Shown piece after piece: positions 26,055-37,338 of a stretch of 64,000 bases of DNA. The notes beneath the pieces were generated by a model. That model was not told where the DNA came from. It did not search any database and was given only the letters and a program-made list of their open reading frames with translations. A program made the translations under genes and the position numbers. Every line of letters begins with the position of its first letter. Position 1 is the stretch's first letter. The DNA is from Hamiltosporidium tvaerminnensis (Eukaryota; Microsporidia; Dubosqiidae), in assembly GCA_022605425.2 (NCBI GenBank), contig CM061249.1:62001-126000 (forward strand). The letters run 5' to 3'.

Positions 26055-26220
26055 TGTTATTTTTTATATAAAGGGTTTTATTATGATATAATTATAATAA
26101 GGTGTTAATATCAGTGTAGTGTTTTAAAGGGGTGTTAATATAAAGAGTAGTGGATTCGAGGGTATTATTGAATTAATATACTAAATTAAAGGGTCTTTAA
26201 TATATTGTGAAGCTATTAGG
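26055..26220 (+). repeat. Second GGGTGTTA-type cluster
   Basis: A few degenerate units with cores such as AAAGGGGTGTTAATATAA, TAAGGTGTTAATAT and TTAAAGGGTCTTTAATAT begin about 10 bp after the TSD of the RLE fragment. Confidence 0.65.
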
Positions 26221-29110
26221 ATGATTTTAAGGAATCAGAAATTAGAAAGAGTATCGTTTTGGTTTGAACAAAGTTTAAATTGAGTTTAATGATACATAAG
26301 TAGGATATAAATCTGTTTTATTTTTTATCTCAATTCTATATTCTTTCTCATAATTTTGGAACTGCGACACTTCTTTCAGATATTCTTCAAACAACACATT
26401 CTGCATAATATGGCTATTGATTTGAAACCAGCTAAAAACATGCTATACATCAAAATTTTACGAAATAAGAAAGATATTTAAAAATATAAATTTCTTATAT
26501 AGTATAAATGTATTCTAAGACATAAAATGCTTTCGCTGCGCTTAATTATGGAGCACAAGAATTATGCGGGAAAGACCGTCTTTTATTGCAACACATATTT
26601 TATTACAGAGTGATTTTCGCTAAGCTCTTCCAGTTATTCCTTGTTAATCAACGGCAGATGTCCTAAATGCATGTCTCAAATTATCAGTTTTTGCAAAATA
26701 TAAACAAATTGACCTTAAAATCAGCTATGCGTGGTCAACTTGGGATGATAAATCCATGAATTTTTGTGAAAAAATTGCTAAATATTTATGATTGAAAGAT
26801 GGTTCGAAAGATTTAGAGGTGTATCATATTTCGAGCAAACTCTTGTAAGGTGACATATACTAGAGATTAATTTATTTCAATGGTTTGCAAAATATACTGT
26901 AAATTACCTACTTATAAGTAAATCGCCGCAAATCAAATTTTAAGCACTGATGCAATGCTTTTAAAGTATACAAATTTCAAAGAAATGTTCATTTTTGCCA
27001 AGTGAGAACAAATAAGTAAATTATGCCGTGAAAAATCAAGAAGAATTTGTCAATTAGCCAAAGAAAGCTATTTTTCTAAAGATTGTTCAGTATTGACTGC
27101 TCATTTAAACAATAAAATTAGAGTGTAGATATTCTTCTATGAAACACAAATCACGCTCAACTTTGCAACGGCACATGAAATCAGGCAAAAAAACCACAAG
27201 ATATAATAGAAGATACGATTTTAAGAGAAAATTCAAAATATGGGGTATACTATTACTACGCATCTCAATGTTCTAACACATACGCCAGTTAAATTTCTAT
27301 GGTTACGGTTTTTAGAGAGATTTTTTTGCAATGACATTAAACAAAGCACAAATACATTCTCTTTGCGTTAAATGAATATATTTTGGGGAACTGTCTTTCT
27401 CTTGATCGAAACTCTATATGGTAGAATCAAATTTAGATCAACCACACCGATCTATTCTTAAACCCGTCAAACATACAAAAAACAACTATTTGTGTATCTT
27501 GAGCTCTTGAATAAATTGATTAAATCAATAAATTACTAGCTTTTTAGTTTTTTTTAAATATATTTTTCTTGCCATTTACTTCATTTTATTATCGCATCGA
27601 AGCGCGAGCAAGCTCGTTAAATATTTGAACTTCGAATTTTGGAAAATCTCAAATTATTAATCCTAAAAACTTATTTAGAATTAAATTACAGTATTGTTAA
27701 ACTTCTGGTATAAGACAATGTTTAAAACTAACATAGTCAATTTTTTGTCATCATTTTTTAAGTTAAAAACTTTCTGGAGTTAGTTGGACAGATAAAGTAT
27801 TAAAAAACATCATATTTCAGTAAGAAAATTTCCGCTACTATAAACACTAGAGATAACTTTAAATAATTTCAGGTTTATTTTAATTTATAATATTAAGTTT
27901 TTTTTATTCCTATTTTTTGCGATTTTCGATTTAAATTATAGTTGTGACTTTTGTGGAAAAATTTGATTCAAAATATAGTTTTGTTTAGTTCTTGATTTTC
28001 CTTATTCTTGGTATTGAGAAGTTTTTTATGTTATCTATATATTACATCTTGCCTTTTACGAATTTAAGTAACCTAGGTATTCTATACATTTAAATTATAA
28101 TTTATCTTTGATTTAGAATCACTAGAATATTTTTACCTTTCGATATTTATCTTTACTATTATAAACTAGCTTTGTAGTATTTATCCTATTTTTCATACGA
28201 CTTACAAAAAAATTTACAAACTACTATTTACAAAACTTTTCTAGAGTTTTTATAAACCTTCGAATATACCTTTAAAATTTTGAATTACCTACCGAAAAAT
28301 AAAGAATCATATATTTATTGCGCATTAACGTATATCTTGCTGTTTTAAATATATTTGTTTAAAATCTAATCTACTAACTTGCTTTTAATTTTTTTTCAAT
28401 CTACAATCTCAAATTTTTTATTTTATCAGGTGAGAATATGAATAATAGTATTATTAGTGCTATATTTTTTTGCAAAGCAGCTAAGATTTCTGTAAGTCTC
28501 TATTAAGGAGATAGTTCCTTTGCTCACCCTTCCTTTGTCATGAATAAATTGAGTATTTTTAAAGTGAAAGATTTGTATATATTTATTTTATCAATTTTGA
28601 TATTTTGTTGGTTTGTATTTATATTCTAGTGTTGTTTTTGCCACAATGGCTTTGCTTCATTGGCTTATATTCATATTGCGTGTATATATTGGTTTCGAGC
28701 AGTTTTTTACACCAAAAGTTGTTGTAAGTAACGATTTAATAATGAAAAATGATATTGTCTCAGTTTCTAGTTGTTTTTTAATTTAAAACGCAAGTTAAAC
28801 ATATAAAATATTTAGGACAAGAAAACGGAGATTTCAAACAATGCTTTATTTATATTTAAACTATGTACTTAATAATTTTAAAGTATAACCAACTCATTAT
28901 TAGAGTTTCGAGATTCACATAAATTTAAGCTTTTATATTTTAAAAACATAATCCCTAGCTACTCGCAGGCCTCACGCATAAATATATAGTTTAATTAAGA
29001 TGTTTTTGTAGAAAAAATAAAAAGACGAGAAATTTTTTAAAAAACATAATTTTTTGACCCGGCTTCTTGCTTCACTAACGTTTCTTTTTAGTTTGAAAAT
29101 AAAGTAAATA
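26221..29110. other. Mostly gene-free; possible decayed coding relic at 26.5-27.5 kb
   Basis: Between about 26520 and 27490 the base composition is less extreme. Short plus-strand frames such as KISYAWSTWDDKSMNFCEKIAKYL, interrupted by stops, look like a dead coding sequence, possibly another transposase. I could not match them to a family. The remaining DNA (27500-29110) shows nothing supportable. Confidence 0.4.
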
Positions 29111-29117
29111 AACAATC

Positions 29118-29163
29118 TCACGGGCCAATAAACCCCCCATGTCCAATAGAACCCCCATTATTT
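29118..29163 (+). repeat. Left terminal inverted repeat
   Basis: The 46-bp sequence begins TCACGGGCC and is matched by the complement of 31273-31322, apart from a 4-bp indel in the C-run and one A/G change. Confidence 0.9.
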
Positions 29164-29592
29164 TCAATACATTTTTAATCTTGATAACACCCTTTATTTT
29201 TTCATATAGCCCTTTAATTCCTATATTTTTATAATCCATTTATTACGTTATTCCTATACATCTTCTTATTTTAGTTTCCTTTCCAATATTTCTTATCCAT
29301 TCTTTCTTAATATTTCTTTTGTACAAACAAATGGATGTGTTAATTATGAATAAAATATCCAATAAAATTTATATTTTTCTTTTCAGTTCTTTTTTTGCTT
29401 TTTCGGTTTTTTGCATTTGTTAGTATTTTTAAGGCAAAAATTCGTTGTAAACCTTGATACAGGCACTAAACAACATAACATTGTGTATAAATTCATTTAA
29501 TGCTTTCCTATTATTTGTTTTTTTTCTAAGTATTTAGTTTATGTATATATAAAAATATAATGTACCAAAATGCAAAACGTTGTAAGTTATAA

Positions 29593-30955
29593 AAAAGTCA
29601 AGAAAAAGAAATTCTTACTGCATATTTAAAAACCGGTCAGTATCCAACTGCGAATTCCAAAGAGGAAAAGAGGTTGTTGAGGCAGAAGTCAAAACATTTT
29701 ACTTTGCTCGGAGATGATATTTGTTTTAGAAGACGCGATCATCTAATAAGAGCCGTTTTTGGATTTAAAACTGCATTGATTAAACAAATTATTCAAATAA
29801 AGCATGCTGTTGCACACATCGGAGTAAATAAAATGATGGCTTTGATTGCACAAAAATACTATGGAATTCCCAAGGAATATATAAAAGAGTATGTAAAAGA
29901 ATGTGAAGCATGTAGTCGATTTAATTCTCTGAAAACAGTTCAGCGAATATATATAAATCATATTACCAAAAATATGATCTTTTTATGGTGGATTATGTAG
30001 ATCTCATGGGATATGCCGATCAAAATGATCAATATAGCTGGATTCTTGATGATATCGACACATTCACAAAACATCTCTGGAGCGTTAAGCTGATTAATAA
30101 AACCTCGGAATATGTAAATCATTTATTAAAATTTTTATTTGACAACTTCCAAGTTCCGGTGGCAATACAATCCGATAACGGTCAAGAGTTTAAAAATACA
30201 CTACTTAAAACCTTTTTAACAGATCTTAACGTCAAAATTATACATAGAAGACCACGAAATAAAAAGACGCAAGGCCAAGTGGAACGTGTAAATCAAACTA
30301 TAAAAAGTTGGTCGGGAAGAAATTGCATGAAACAGATCGAAGAATGTAGAAGGAACATATTAATAATGTTGTTTGTGCATATAACAGAAGAATACATGGT
30401 GTAACAAACAAATCTCCATTTATGCTTTTCTTCGGACAACCAGGTTTTAACAATCCACTTTCTAGAAGCATACTACTTAAAAACTAACCCAGTACGATAG
30501 TGCCTGCTATTGATATAGATCCTGATATAGTTTTAGTCGATGAAAATGCAGCTGATACACAAAGGACCTAGAAATTGCTTCAGATGTACATGAAGAATTT
30601 ACCGAAACGGTAACCACCACAACCACTGTGATAGCTTATGATCTTGAAATCGATAGTAAGATTCGTTCGGATGTAGCTAAGCATTTTAAAAATTATAGAG
30701 AAAGAATTATAGAAAGCAACAAATTCAAATAAACTCAAGATAGATTTGTACATTGGAGATCAAGTTTTGATAAAAAAAAAGACTTCGATATGAATACTAA
30801 AACTAAAAGAGTACCTTTTGATTCTTTTACGATAGTTCGGTTTTTACAGTTACCGCTATTTTGATGAACAACATGATTGAAGTAAAAAAAAATAATGGTG
30901 ACACAAGAATAGTTTTTAGAGGCGTACTAAAACGTATTTAATTTCGTTTACATTG
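29593..30955 (+). pseudogene. Integrase (DDE) of the Ginger-like transposon, frameshifted
   Basis: The first frame, open from 29593 to 30000, has the H2C2 finger (HAVAHIGVNK with C-E-A-C). The second, 29985-30404, has the integrase core: VDYVDL, IQSDNGQEFKN and RRPRNKKTQGQVERVNQTIK, which supply the D, D and E positions. A third frame continues from about 30365 (HGVTNKSPFMLFFGQPG). Near 30745-30825 the C-terminal region reads KKDFDMNTKTKRVPFDSF, and VFRGVLKRI* is near 30915-30940. QSDNGxEF followed by GxVERxNQxI and KDFDxNxKTKR fits KRBA2/SCAND3-like integrases. At least two frame changes and internal stops (for example near 30485) make it non-functional. No ATG begins the first frame. Confidence 0.85.
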
Positions 30956-31139
30956 TATTTATAAAAAGCATTTTTTATTGTTTTAGTATTATTATTTAAG
31001 TTTTACTTTATATTCTGGCAAAACTTGAAATATTTTTTTTGGCGGGAAATTCAAGTTAAAAACTAAAATGCATTTTTTAAAGCGACCCAACCCATATTAT
31101 ATTTAGACAAAAAATCACTTCCTTTTTTTTAAATATATG

Positions 31140-31262
31140 GCCTTTAGGTAAAATATATGAAAATAAAGGGGTTCTATAAATCATTAGAAATAACGGGGGT
31201 TCTATAAATCACTAGAAAATAAAGGGTGTCTGTCTATAAATCATTAGAAAATAAAGGGGGGG
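31140..31262 (+). repeat. Subterminal direct repeats of the transposon
   Basis: Three or more imperfect units of the kind AAATAAAGGGG-TTCTATAAATCATTAG lie just inside the right inverted repeat. One unit carries AAAGGGTGT, resembling the minisatellite core at 21.7 kb. Confidence 0.8.
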
Positions 31263-31272
31263 GGTATATAGG

Positions 31273-31322
31273 AAATAATGGGGGTTCTATCGGACATGGG
31301 AGGGGGGTTTATTGGCCCGTGA
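31273..31322 (-). repeat. Right terminal inverted repeat
   Basis: On the minus strand the 50-bp sequence begins TCACGGGCC and pairs with 29118-29163. Confidence 0.9.
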
Positions 31323-31329
31323 CATTTAT

Positions 31330-32915
31330 TACCAAGTCATTTTTCATGTTGATATCTTGCTTTATTTTAGTTTTTTGTAAGTTTTATTTTCTATCTTTTA
31401 AGCCAATAATTCGATTTGTAATATTTTATCTACATCTTAAGGTTCTTTAATTTTGGTGTTTTTTTGATTGATATTTTCACTTTTCATTGGCATTTTTTAA
31501 TAGATGTATAGCTTTTCTTTGTATTTAACTCCTTAAATAACATATTTCAATACATCTCTTCTCTCACCAGCATTTAGTCTTGACTCGAAACTCTTTACCT
31601 ATTCAAAGAAAATATTCCGAATTTTTTTATTTAAAATCTAAAAGCCTGTACTTCAATTCTTACTCGTATACCCGTTGTCTTATGCCATATTTTACGATAG
31701 ATTTTAATAATATCGTCTTAGTAATTACACAGTTAATATCTCTGCACCATACTTGTACTAAAAATCAAATGAATCCTTAAAATCTATATCTATTGGGTTT
31801 ATTATTTCTATATTGGAAGTAAATCTTGGGAAGGAATTCTTACTTCATGATTTTTATCTAATCTTTACTATTATCTAAAATTATAAATCTAAAAGGTTTT
31901 AGGAACAATTAAATATTTTAATCCGATAAAAGAAACATTCTTTAACTTTATACAAAATGAATTTTTCTTATAGAAAATTTAAAGATTAAATTTCTGTCAA
32001 CAAAATTAAACTTAAATAGAAATTTCGTTGGCATTACACAACAATTAAATTTTAAAAATGAAAGATCAAAGGAACTAAATTTACATTTTTTTGGGCACTT
32101 TGTGTTTCCTAGTATTATTTACTTGAATGTAGGGCCATCTAAACTTTTTTTGGTCAAAATAAGCTTGATAATTTAGAAATATTATGTTTATGATTTTAAA
32201 CTTGGTATCTAAATCAAATTTGTCTACATATGTTCAAAATTATTTCATAAAGGGTATTTTTCGGTATTTGCTGTCTTTGTATATTCTCTCCTTTCTATTA
32301 TATCTATGATATGAATTTGACTTTTTTTTCCTAATTTTTGAATCAATTTATAATTTTTAAATCAAAATATTTAGTCAAAAATATTCCTTTGTCGATAATA
32401 TTGTGAAAAATGAAATTTTTACCAAAAATATCGACATTTAAGCATTTATAAGATTTTTATTTGGAATTCGAGGCTACAGAAAAAAGAAATAGCTATGAAT
32501 GAATAACCATTGAGTAATTTAAACTGCAAGTTCATTTTTATGCGACTAACAATATCTTTATTAAACAATATAAAAAAAAATTGAAAAGTGAAAGTAGCCA
32601 TTTAGAAAAACGTTATTCTAGATATAGCAACTCCTTTTTATTGCCCAATGTTTCCGAATCATTTATTTTATATTATTTGTATTTAAAAATTCGTGAAAAT
32701 AGCTGATTCCATAAACAAATAACTGCTATATATGCAAAAAATAGTTAATATTCTAATTAAAAGCTAAATAGCATCTTTTTCTTTATTGATGAGAAAAAAT
32801 ACATTTAGAAAGTAATTTATAATGATAAAAAAAGAAAACTACAATATACTATAAGCACGCAATTAAAAAAAAACTTTTTAGAACATACTTGTTTTACTCT
32901 TCATAATAAATATTT
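31330..32915. other. AT-rich gene-free stretch
   Basis: No gene is supported. The last part is 3' of the minus-strand gene ending at 32922. Confidence 0.6.
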
Positions 32916-32921
32916 AACAAA

Positions 32922-34691
32922 TCATCTTTTGTAAAAATATCGAATAACGAAATATAAATAAATAACTAACGATATGGTATAACCCAACAGAACAGTAAAT
33001 ACACCAATTCTAAACCAATTTGTTTGATTTTGTTTCTTCACGGTGTTTTTATCCATTATGGGTTCGTGTATTGGATATTCCGAAGATTCCCCTGTTGTAA
33101 TAAATCTTAAAATGGCCTCATTTAACCAACTTTCCGTATATGCAAGTTTTGGAAGAAGTTGGATAGTTTCGATTGCAAATGAATTTTTACAAAAGAGAAA
33201 TCCATTCGAATACACTGCAGCTCTACAGATAACCTCTAATTCAGTATCAGAAATATATTCTCTATTCATATCTGCGAGATCCTCTATGTTATCAAATTTG
33301 TATCCTTTAGCGATCAATTCTTTTTTTACAAAATGTACACATCTTTTAATTTTTGGTTCAAAATAAGATTTCATTTGTACTTCAGAGTATGTTTTAATAT
33401 AAAAAAGCATTTCAAAAACCATTCTAATTATTTTTTCATATAAATCCGAAGTAACAATTGAACTTGTTTTCAAACTTAGAAGTGCTGATATGACTGAAAT
33501 TTCATACTTATTATTAATACCACAAAGAATATTGAAGAAATTTCTCATTTTTTCTAAATCATCTGCCGAAAGATCACCATAGCACTGTTTGATAAGTCTT
33601 TGTGAAAAAAATTCATCGTTAGTATTTTTTTCCATAGATTTATCCAAAACACCATCTATAAAAACATCTACGGCTAAATCACCCCTATTTGCAGTCGGAT
33701 CATATAAATTTAAAAACTTATTGTAAAATGCTTTCACCTCATCAATTTCTAAAGTTAAAAATGAAAAATCAGGCATCCAAATTGCCGTTTTTTCTAAAAA
33801 AACAAACAGACCGAGAAATATTGGTTTACATTTTTTACCCAAATACCCATAGTCATCCGAATATTCCGGTCTATTGAATTCAATATGTTTTAATGTAATA
33901 AACATACTAAACAATCTTTCAAAAGAACTTGTCAAGATAAAATGTGCCCATTTGTTTGTATTTATATCATAAAAAACCGTTTTTTCTTTCGAAAAACATT
34001 CTACATCTTTTTGATTTACGATATCAGCATTTATATCATTTATTCCTATAGAAATACTTCTACTTCTTAGAAAATCTTCAGTTTCTTCTTCATTTCGTTC
34101 GGGTTCATAGTCGCGTCCTAATCGAAAACTGTTATCGAAGGAAATTATTGTATTAATTTCAAACTCGGTAAATTTTTCCTCAAATTCCTTGTTGCTTTTC
34201 GAAAGATTATAGGCAGCCGCGAAAGCGACAATATTATATAAAAGTTCGATATTCGGGCAGAATTCAATATGCGGTTGATCAATTTTTTTAAGAAATTCAT
34301 CAAAATACGTTAAATAACAAACAAATGCAATAAAACGTTTCAAAAATTCATGGCAATATTGCTCTGTGACTTTCATTGCATAACTGAAATAAAATCTCAC
34401 CAAAGGCTCGATTTTTTTATTAAAAACGGCATCAAAATCTGTATTTGGAAACATTTCCGATATAATTATTGATATATCACAGTTTAAATTGTAGTCTATG
34501 GTTGGCAAATAAAGCAATTGAAAGTTTCTATTTGTCAGAGGATCTTGTTGCTCAAATGTAGCTACTAAACTGCAAACTTTCTCTTGATTCAATTGTGGTT
34601 GTGCTACAGGTGGTGTTTGTGGTGCTGTCGCTGATATACCAAAATTTGTAATAAGTTGTAAAATCACAAGAAAAGACATTGGGGCTGTCAA
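32922..34691 (-). CDS. Secreted, C-terminally anchored family protein (intact member)
   Basis: The single open frame encodes 589 residues. The N-terminus (from Met1 or Met5, SFLVILQLITNFGISATA) is a signal peptide followed by a Pro/Gln-rich segment. The large ectodomain is helical with scattered Cys. A transmembrane helix near residues 561-587 (GVFTVLLGYTISLVIYLYFV) is followed by a short basic tail, RYFYKR. This predicts a type I membrane protein. It aligns end to end, at low identity, with the gene at 23304-25789: for example FVCYLTYFDEFLKK..IELLYNIVAFA with ICCIVYNYCSEEE..LLFNLICFG, and YEISVISALLSLKT with YHKYISAVLCLKAL. It lacks the repeat stalk. The family is not recognised. A surface or spore/host-interface role is a guess from topology only. 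Being intact, it is the reference for judging the frameshifts in its relatives. Confidence 0.85.
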   Translation of the reverse strand: MTAPMSFLVILQLITNFGISATAPQTPPVAQPQLNQEKVCSLVATFEQQDPLTNRNFQLLYLPTIDYNLNCDISIIISEMFPNTDFDAVFNKKIEPLVRFYFSYAMKVTEQYCHEFLKRFIAFVCYLTYFDEFLKKIDQPHIEFCPNIELLYNIVAFAAAYNLSKSNKEFEEKFTEFEINTIISFDNSFRLGRDYEPERNEEETEDFLRSRSISIGINDINADIVNQKDVECFSKEKTVFYDINTNKWAHFILTSSFERLFSMFITLKHIEFNRPEYSDDYGYLGKKCKPIFLGLFVFLEKTAIWMPDFSFLTLEIDEVKAFYNKFLNLYDPTANRGDLAVDVFIDGVLDKSMEKNTNDEFFSQRLIKQCYGDLSADDLEKMRNFFNILCGINNKYEISVISALLSLKTSSIVTSDLYEKIIRMVFEMLFYIKTYSEVQMKSYFEPKIKRCVHFVKKELIAKGYKFDNIEDLADMNREYISDTELEVICRAAVYSNGFLFCKNSFAIETIQLLPKLAYTESWLNEAILRFITTGESSEYPIHEPIMDKNTVKKQNQTNWFRIGVFTVLLGYTISLVIYLYFVIRYFYKR

Positions 34692-34699
34692 AATTTCTA

Positions 34700-36605
34700 T
34701 ATTATATAAAAATAATTAAAAACGTACTTAAATGATTAAGGAGAAATTTGATATAAAATGGCAAATATTTGGAATCACTTGTTGGATATTTAAAACAAGT
34801 ATTTGATTTATAGAAAAAGGTTGGGTTTTAAAAGAAAAGTCAAATTATTAACTGATAAAAATTCTTTCTTCGAGCTTACAAAAAAGTTTCGTAGAACAGT
34901 TAAAAATTTTTTTTATTCTTTTTTAAAACACTAGAACACTTTTACTTTACAAACAAACCAAAACTTTTATTTTCTTTACACAATTTTAATTTGTATTAGA
35001 AATCTTAAAAGTTCTGCTAAACTCCTATTTGTAGAATTATATGTCAACTCCTTTTTAATACTTAATTTCATAAAACTTTCATTTAATTTATTTTTAGCGA
35101 TTAAAAACTTACTGAAATTTTAAAATAATTTGTTCATTCGTACCTATAATCAGAAATTTCATTATTTTGTTTTAGTGATTTCAAACATAAATTATTTTTG
35201 AAACAAATACATAGAATTGATATTAGGCATTAAAAACATCGCATTTAATGAGCTTATCATTGGATAATCATTTCTTCCCTTTTATCAACCTTTATATTTC
35301 TAAATTAGATTATAATTTACTCAAAGCTTTATTATATTTTACAGAAACATTTTTTTTACCATTTCATTTTATTTACTTGGAATCCGGCATATTTTTTTCA
35401 ACAAATAGTGATTTAAGCTTTCTAGATTATTATTCTTTATAAATATAATCAAATTTGTTTTTCGCTTTATATACAAAATTATGCTATATTATATCTATAA
35501 ATAAAATTTTATAGCTGAAAAGCAAGTCTTATTTAAATATGGGTAGTTTGAATAATTAGAAAGTAAATCGAGGCATCATAGTATTTTATAGGTCTTCACT
35601 TTTTTCTAAGGTTTTTGCTGGAATAAATAATCACATTTTTTATTGTAAATTCATATATATTTGATTTTGAGTTGCATTCTAAATTCTTCAACGGAATATT
35701 TTCTCTTAACTTCAAAATATAAATTTATAAAGTATGAAAATGAGAACGCATCAGCTTCAAATTTTCAAACCATGATTTTAGTAGATTATTGTCCGGATTA
35801 TTCTAACAACCAAGCCCTAAAAACCTACTATAAATCATGCACGCGTTATAGCACTATTGTTTTTTTTTGAATCCCAGATCACAAGTTCAGGAAAATATTT
35901 TACCTAACCGCTTTTAACTTCGTGTTTTAATATTTCATTTCTTATGGTGTGATGTATATAACTCAAATTACAAGCTTTATACATCTTACAATATCATAGT
36001 AAATCTATAAAAATATTGATTTCTAAAGCGTTTCGAAGTTCCCATTTTTAATTTCGGTAAACGTCATATGTTTTTTTTTTAAGAAAATTTATAACCGAAA
36101 TCTTTTTATAAATTTTCTATTTTTTAACACGAGTTATTTAAATTCAGAAATTTCGATTTATCTTGAACAATTCAATGTAAGTAAATATATTCGCGTAGAA
36201 ATGAAAAACTACCCGAGACATAGTAAATCTCGGGTTAACAGAAATACCGCTATATACATCTTACCCTTGATAGTTTATACAATGCCATACAACACATCTC
36301 CAAATCAAAATAATTTGCTGGTTGCATAAATTCGGTCCTACACACGCGCTTCTTGAATAAAACAAAAAAAATGATTATTATATTCAATTTTTCAGGTTTT
36401 GATAGTTACTTGTTTTAAATAACCAAATAAAATTATTTTTAATTCTCATATTTGAGTCATAGAAACAGAAACAGCCATTTAATCTTCAATAAATGAGCTT
36501 TTTATTCCAATGAACTAAATAAACATTGTTATATTTCGATATTTGAAATTGTAAATAATTAAAAAATTAAATTGATTTCCACCAGATATATATATTTTAT
36601 ATTTA
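34700..36605. other. AT-rich gene-free stretch
   Basis: It contains the upstream region of the minus-strand gene starting at 34691. The small ORFs at 35248-35442 and 35661-35870 are composition-driven. The missing 5' half of the truncated paralog at 37339 is not found here. Confidence 0.6.
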
Positions 36606-36607
36606 AA

Positions 36608-37335
36608 GGTGGAGGGAGGATAACCACATAAAAAACTTTCTGCTTGGCAATGAGTGTGTGAAACTGGTGTGAAGATCATTGTTTGGATTTTTGGTGGGAC
36701 TAAAACCACACTACATCTTCGGTTGTTCCATGGGAGTTTGTATGAGGAGGAGAGGTCTAAGAAATGGTGAAACTTTTTCTACGAATTTATTTGTAGTTTT
36801 TTATGTAACCAGATTGCAGACCGCAGCTGAACATGTAGGTAATCGCCATGTAAAAGCATGGAAACCTAGCCTTGCTCACTCGGGTTAGAAGACTTAGCGC
36901 CTGGGAGATATAAAAATAAAACCAATTAAAAGCCGGGAGAACTAAGTAGCAGGTTATACCTGTTGGTATGACATTGCACTGTCTAGGTGGACCCCATGTA
37001 AATCTCTGAAATATATCTTAGCTAGAAGTTTATTGGGTTCAGAAAGTGTAGAGTAAGTGGGAATGCTGCATAGTCTTGGGGGAGCCCAGGGGGGGCTTCG
37101 GCCTTCGATCACACTCCATGCAACGGACATTAACGAACTCCGGGCAACTGCCTCGCCTAGTAATTAGGTTCTACACACCTGGTAGATGAAAGGCTTTGGG
37201 ACGTAGGTATCGCAGGGGTTACTGATGGAGTTTTGGGGTAGCAGTTATTTATGTTAAACCTAGAACTGCGTTAATGTCATGAAAACAAATATAACACTTG
37301 CCACTATTGTAAAAAGATGTGATATTTTTAAATAA
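36608..37335 (+). repeat. ~730-bp noncoding interspersed repeat, copy 1
   Basis: The repeat is markedly less AT-rich than its surroundings. It starts near GGTGGAGGGAGGATAACCAC, includes a GC-rich stem-forming part (GGGGGAGCCCAGG, then GCTTCGGCC, about 37078-37103), and ends near AAAAAGATGTGAT and TTTTAAATAAAG. It is nearly the same as copies at 47602-48331 and, inverted, 58583-59305. No frame is conserved across all copies. The 3' end directly abuts the ATG of the truncated gene at 37339. Confidence 0.95.
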
Positions 37336-37338
37336 AGT

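Larger units (their letters stand above)
29118..31322 (+). mobile_element. DNA transposon with long TIRs and Ginger/KRBA2-type integrase
   Basis: A 2.2-kb element is bounded by terminal inverted repeats: 29118-29163 and, inverted, 31273-31322. Both start TCACGGGCCAATAAACCCCC and share ATAGAACCCCCATTATTT at the inner end. Inside lies a broken gene with an H2C2 zinc-binding motif and a retroviral-type DDE integrase core. Integrase cores between TIRs, without gag, RT or LTRs, define Ginger-like elements (Ginger1, Ginger2/Tdd). No perfect target duplication was found directly outside the TIRs. The right subterminal region holds direct repeats. Confidence 0.8.

Noticed and set aside
29593-30955. 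LTR retrotransposon interpretation of the integrase
   Set aside because: No LTRs, protease or RT are found around it, whereas good terminal inverted repeats bound it.
36679-36888. Small ORF inside the ~730-bp repeat (and similar ones at 58971-59261)
   Set aside because: Part of the peptide is similar between copies because the DNA is similar, but the frame is broken in copy 2, so it does not look selected as protein.
37195-37300. Hammerhead-ribozyme-like CTGATG/CTGAGGA with GAAA in the ~730-bp repeat
   Set aside because: The core CTGANGA is not kept in all copies and I could not find proper flanking stems.
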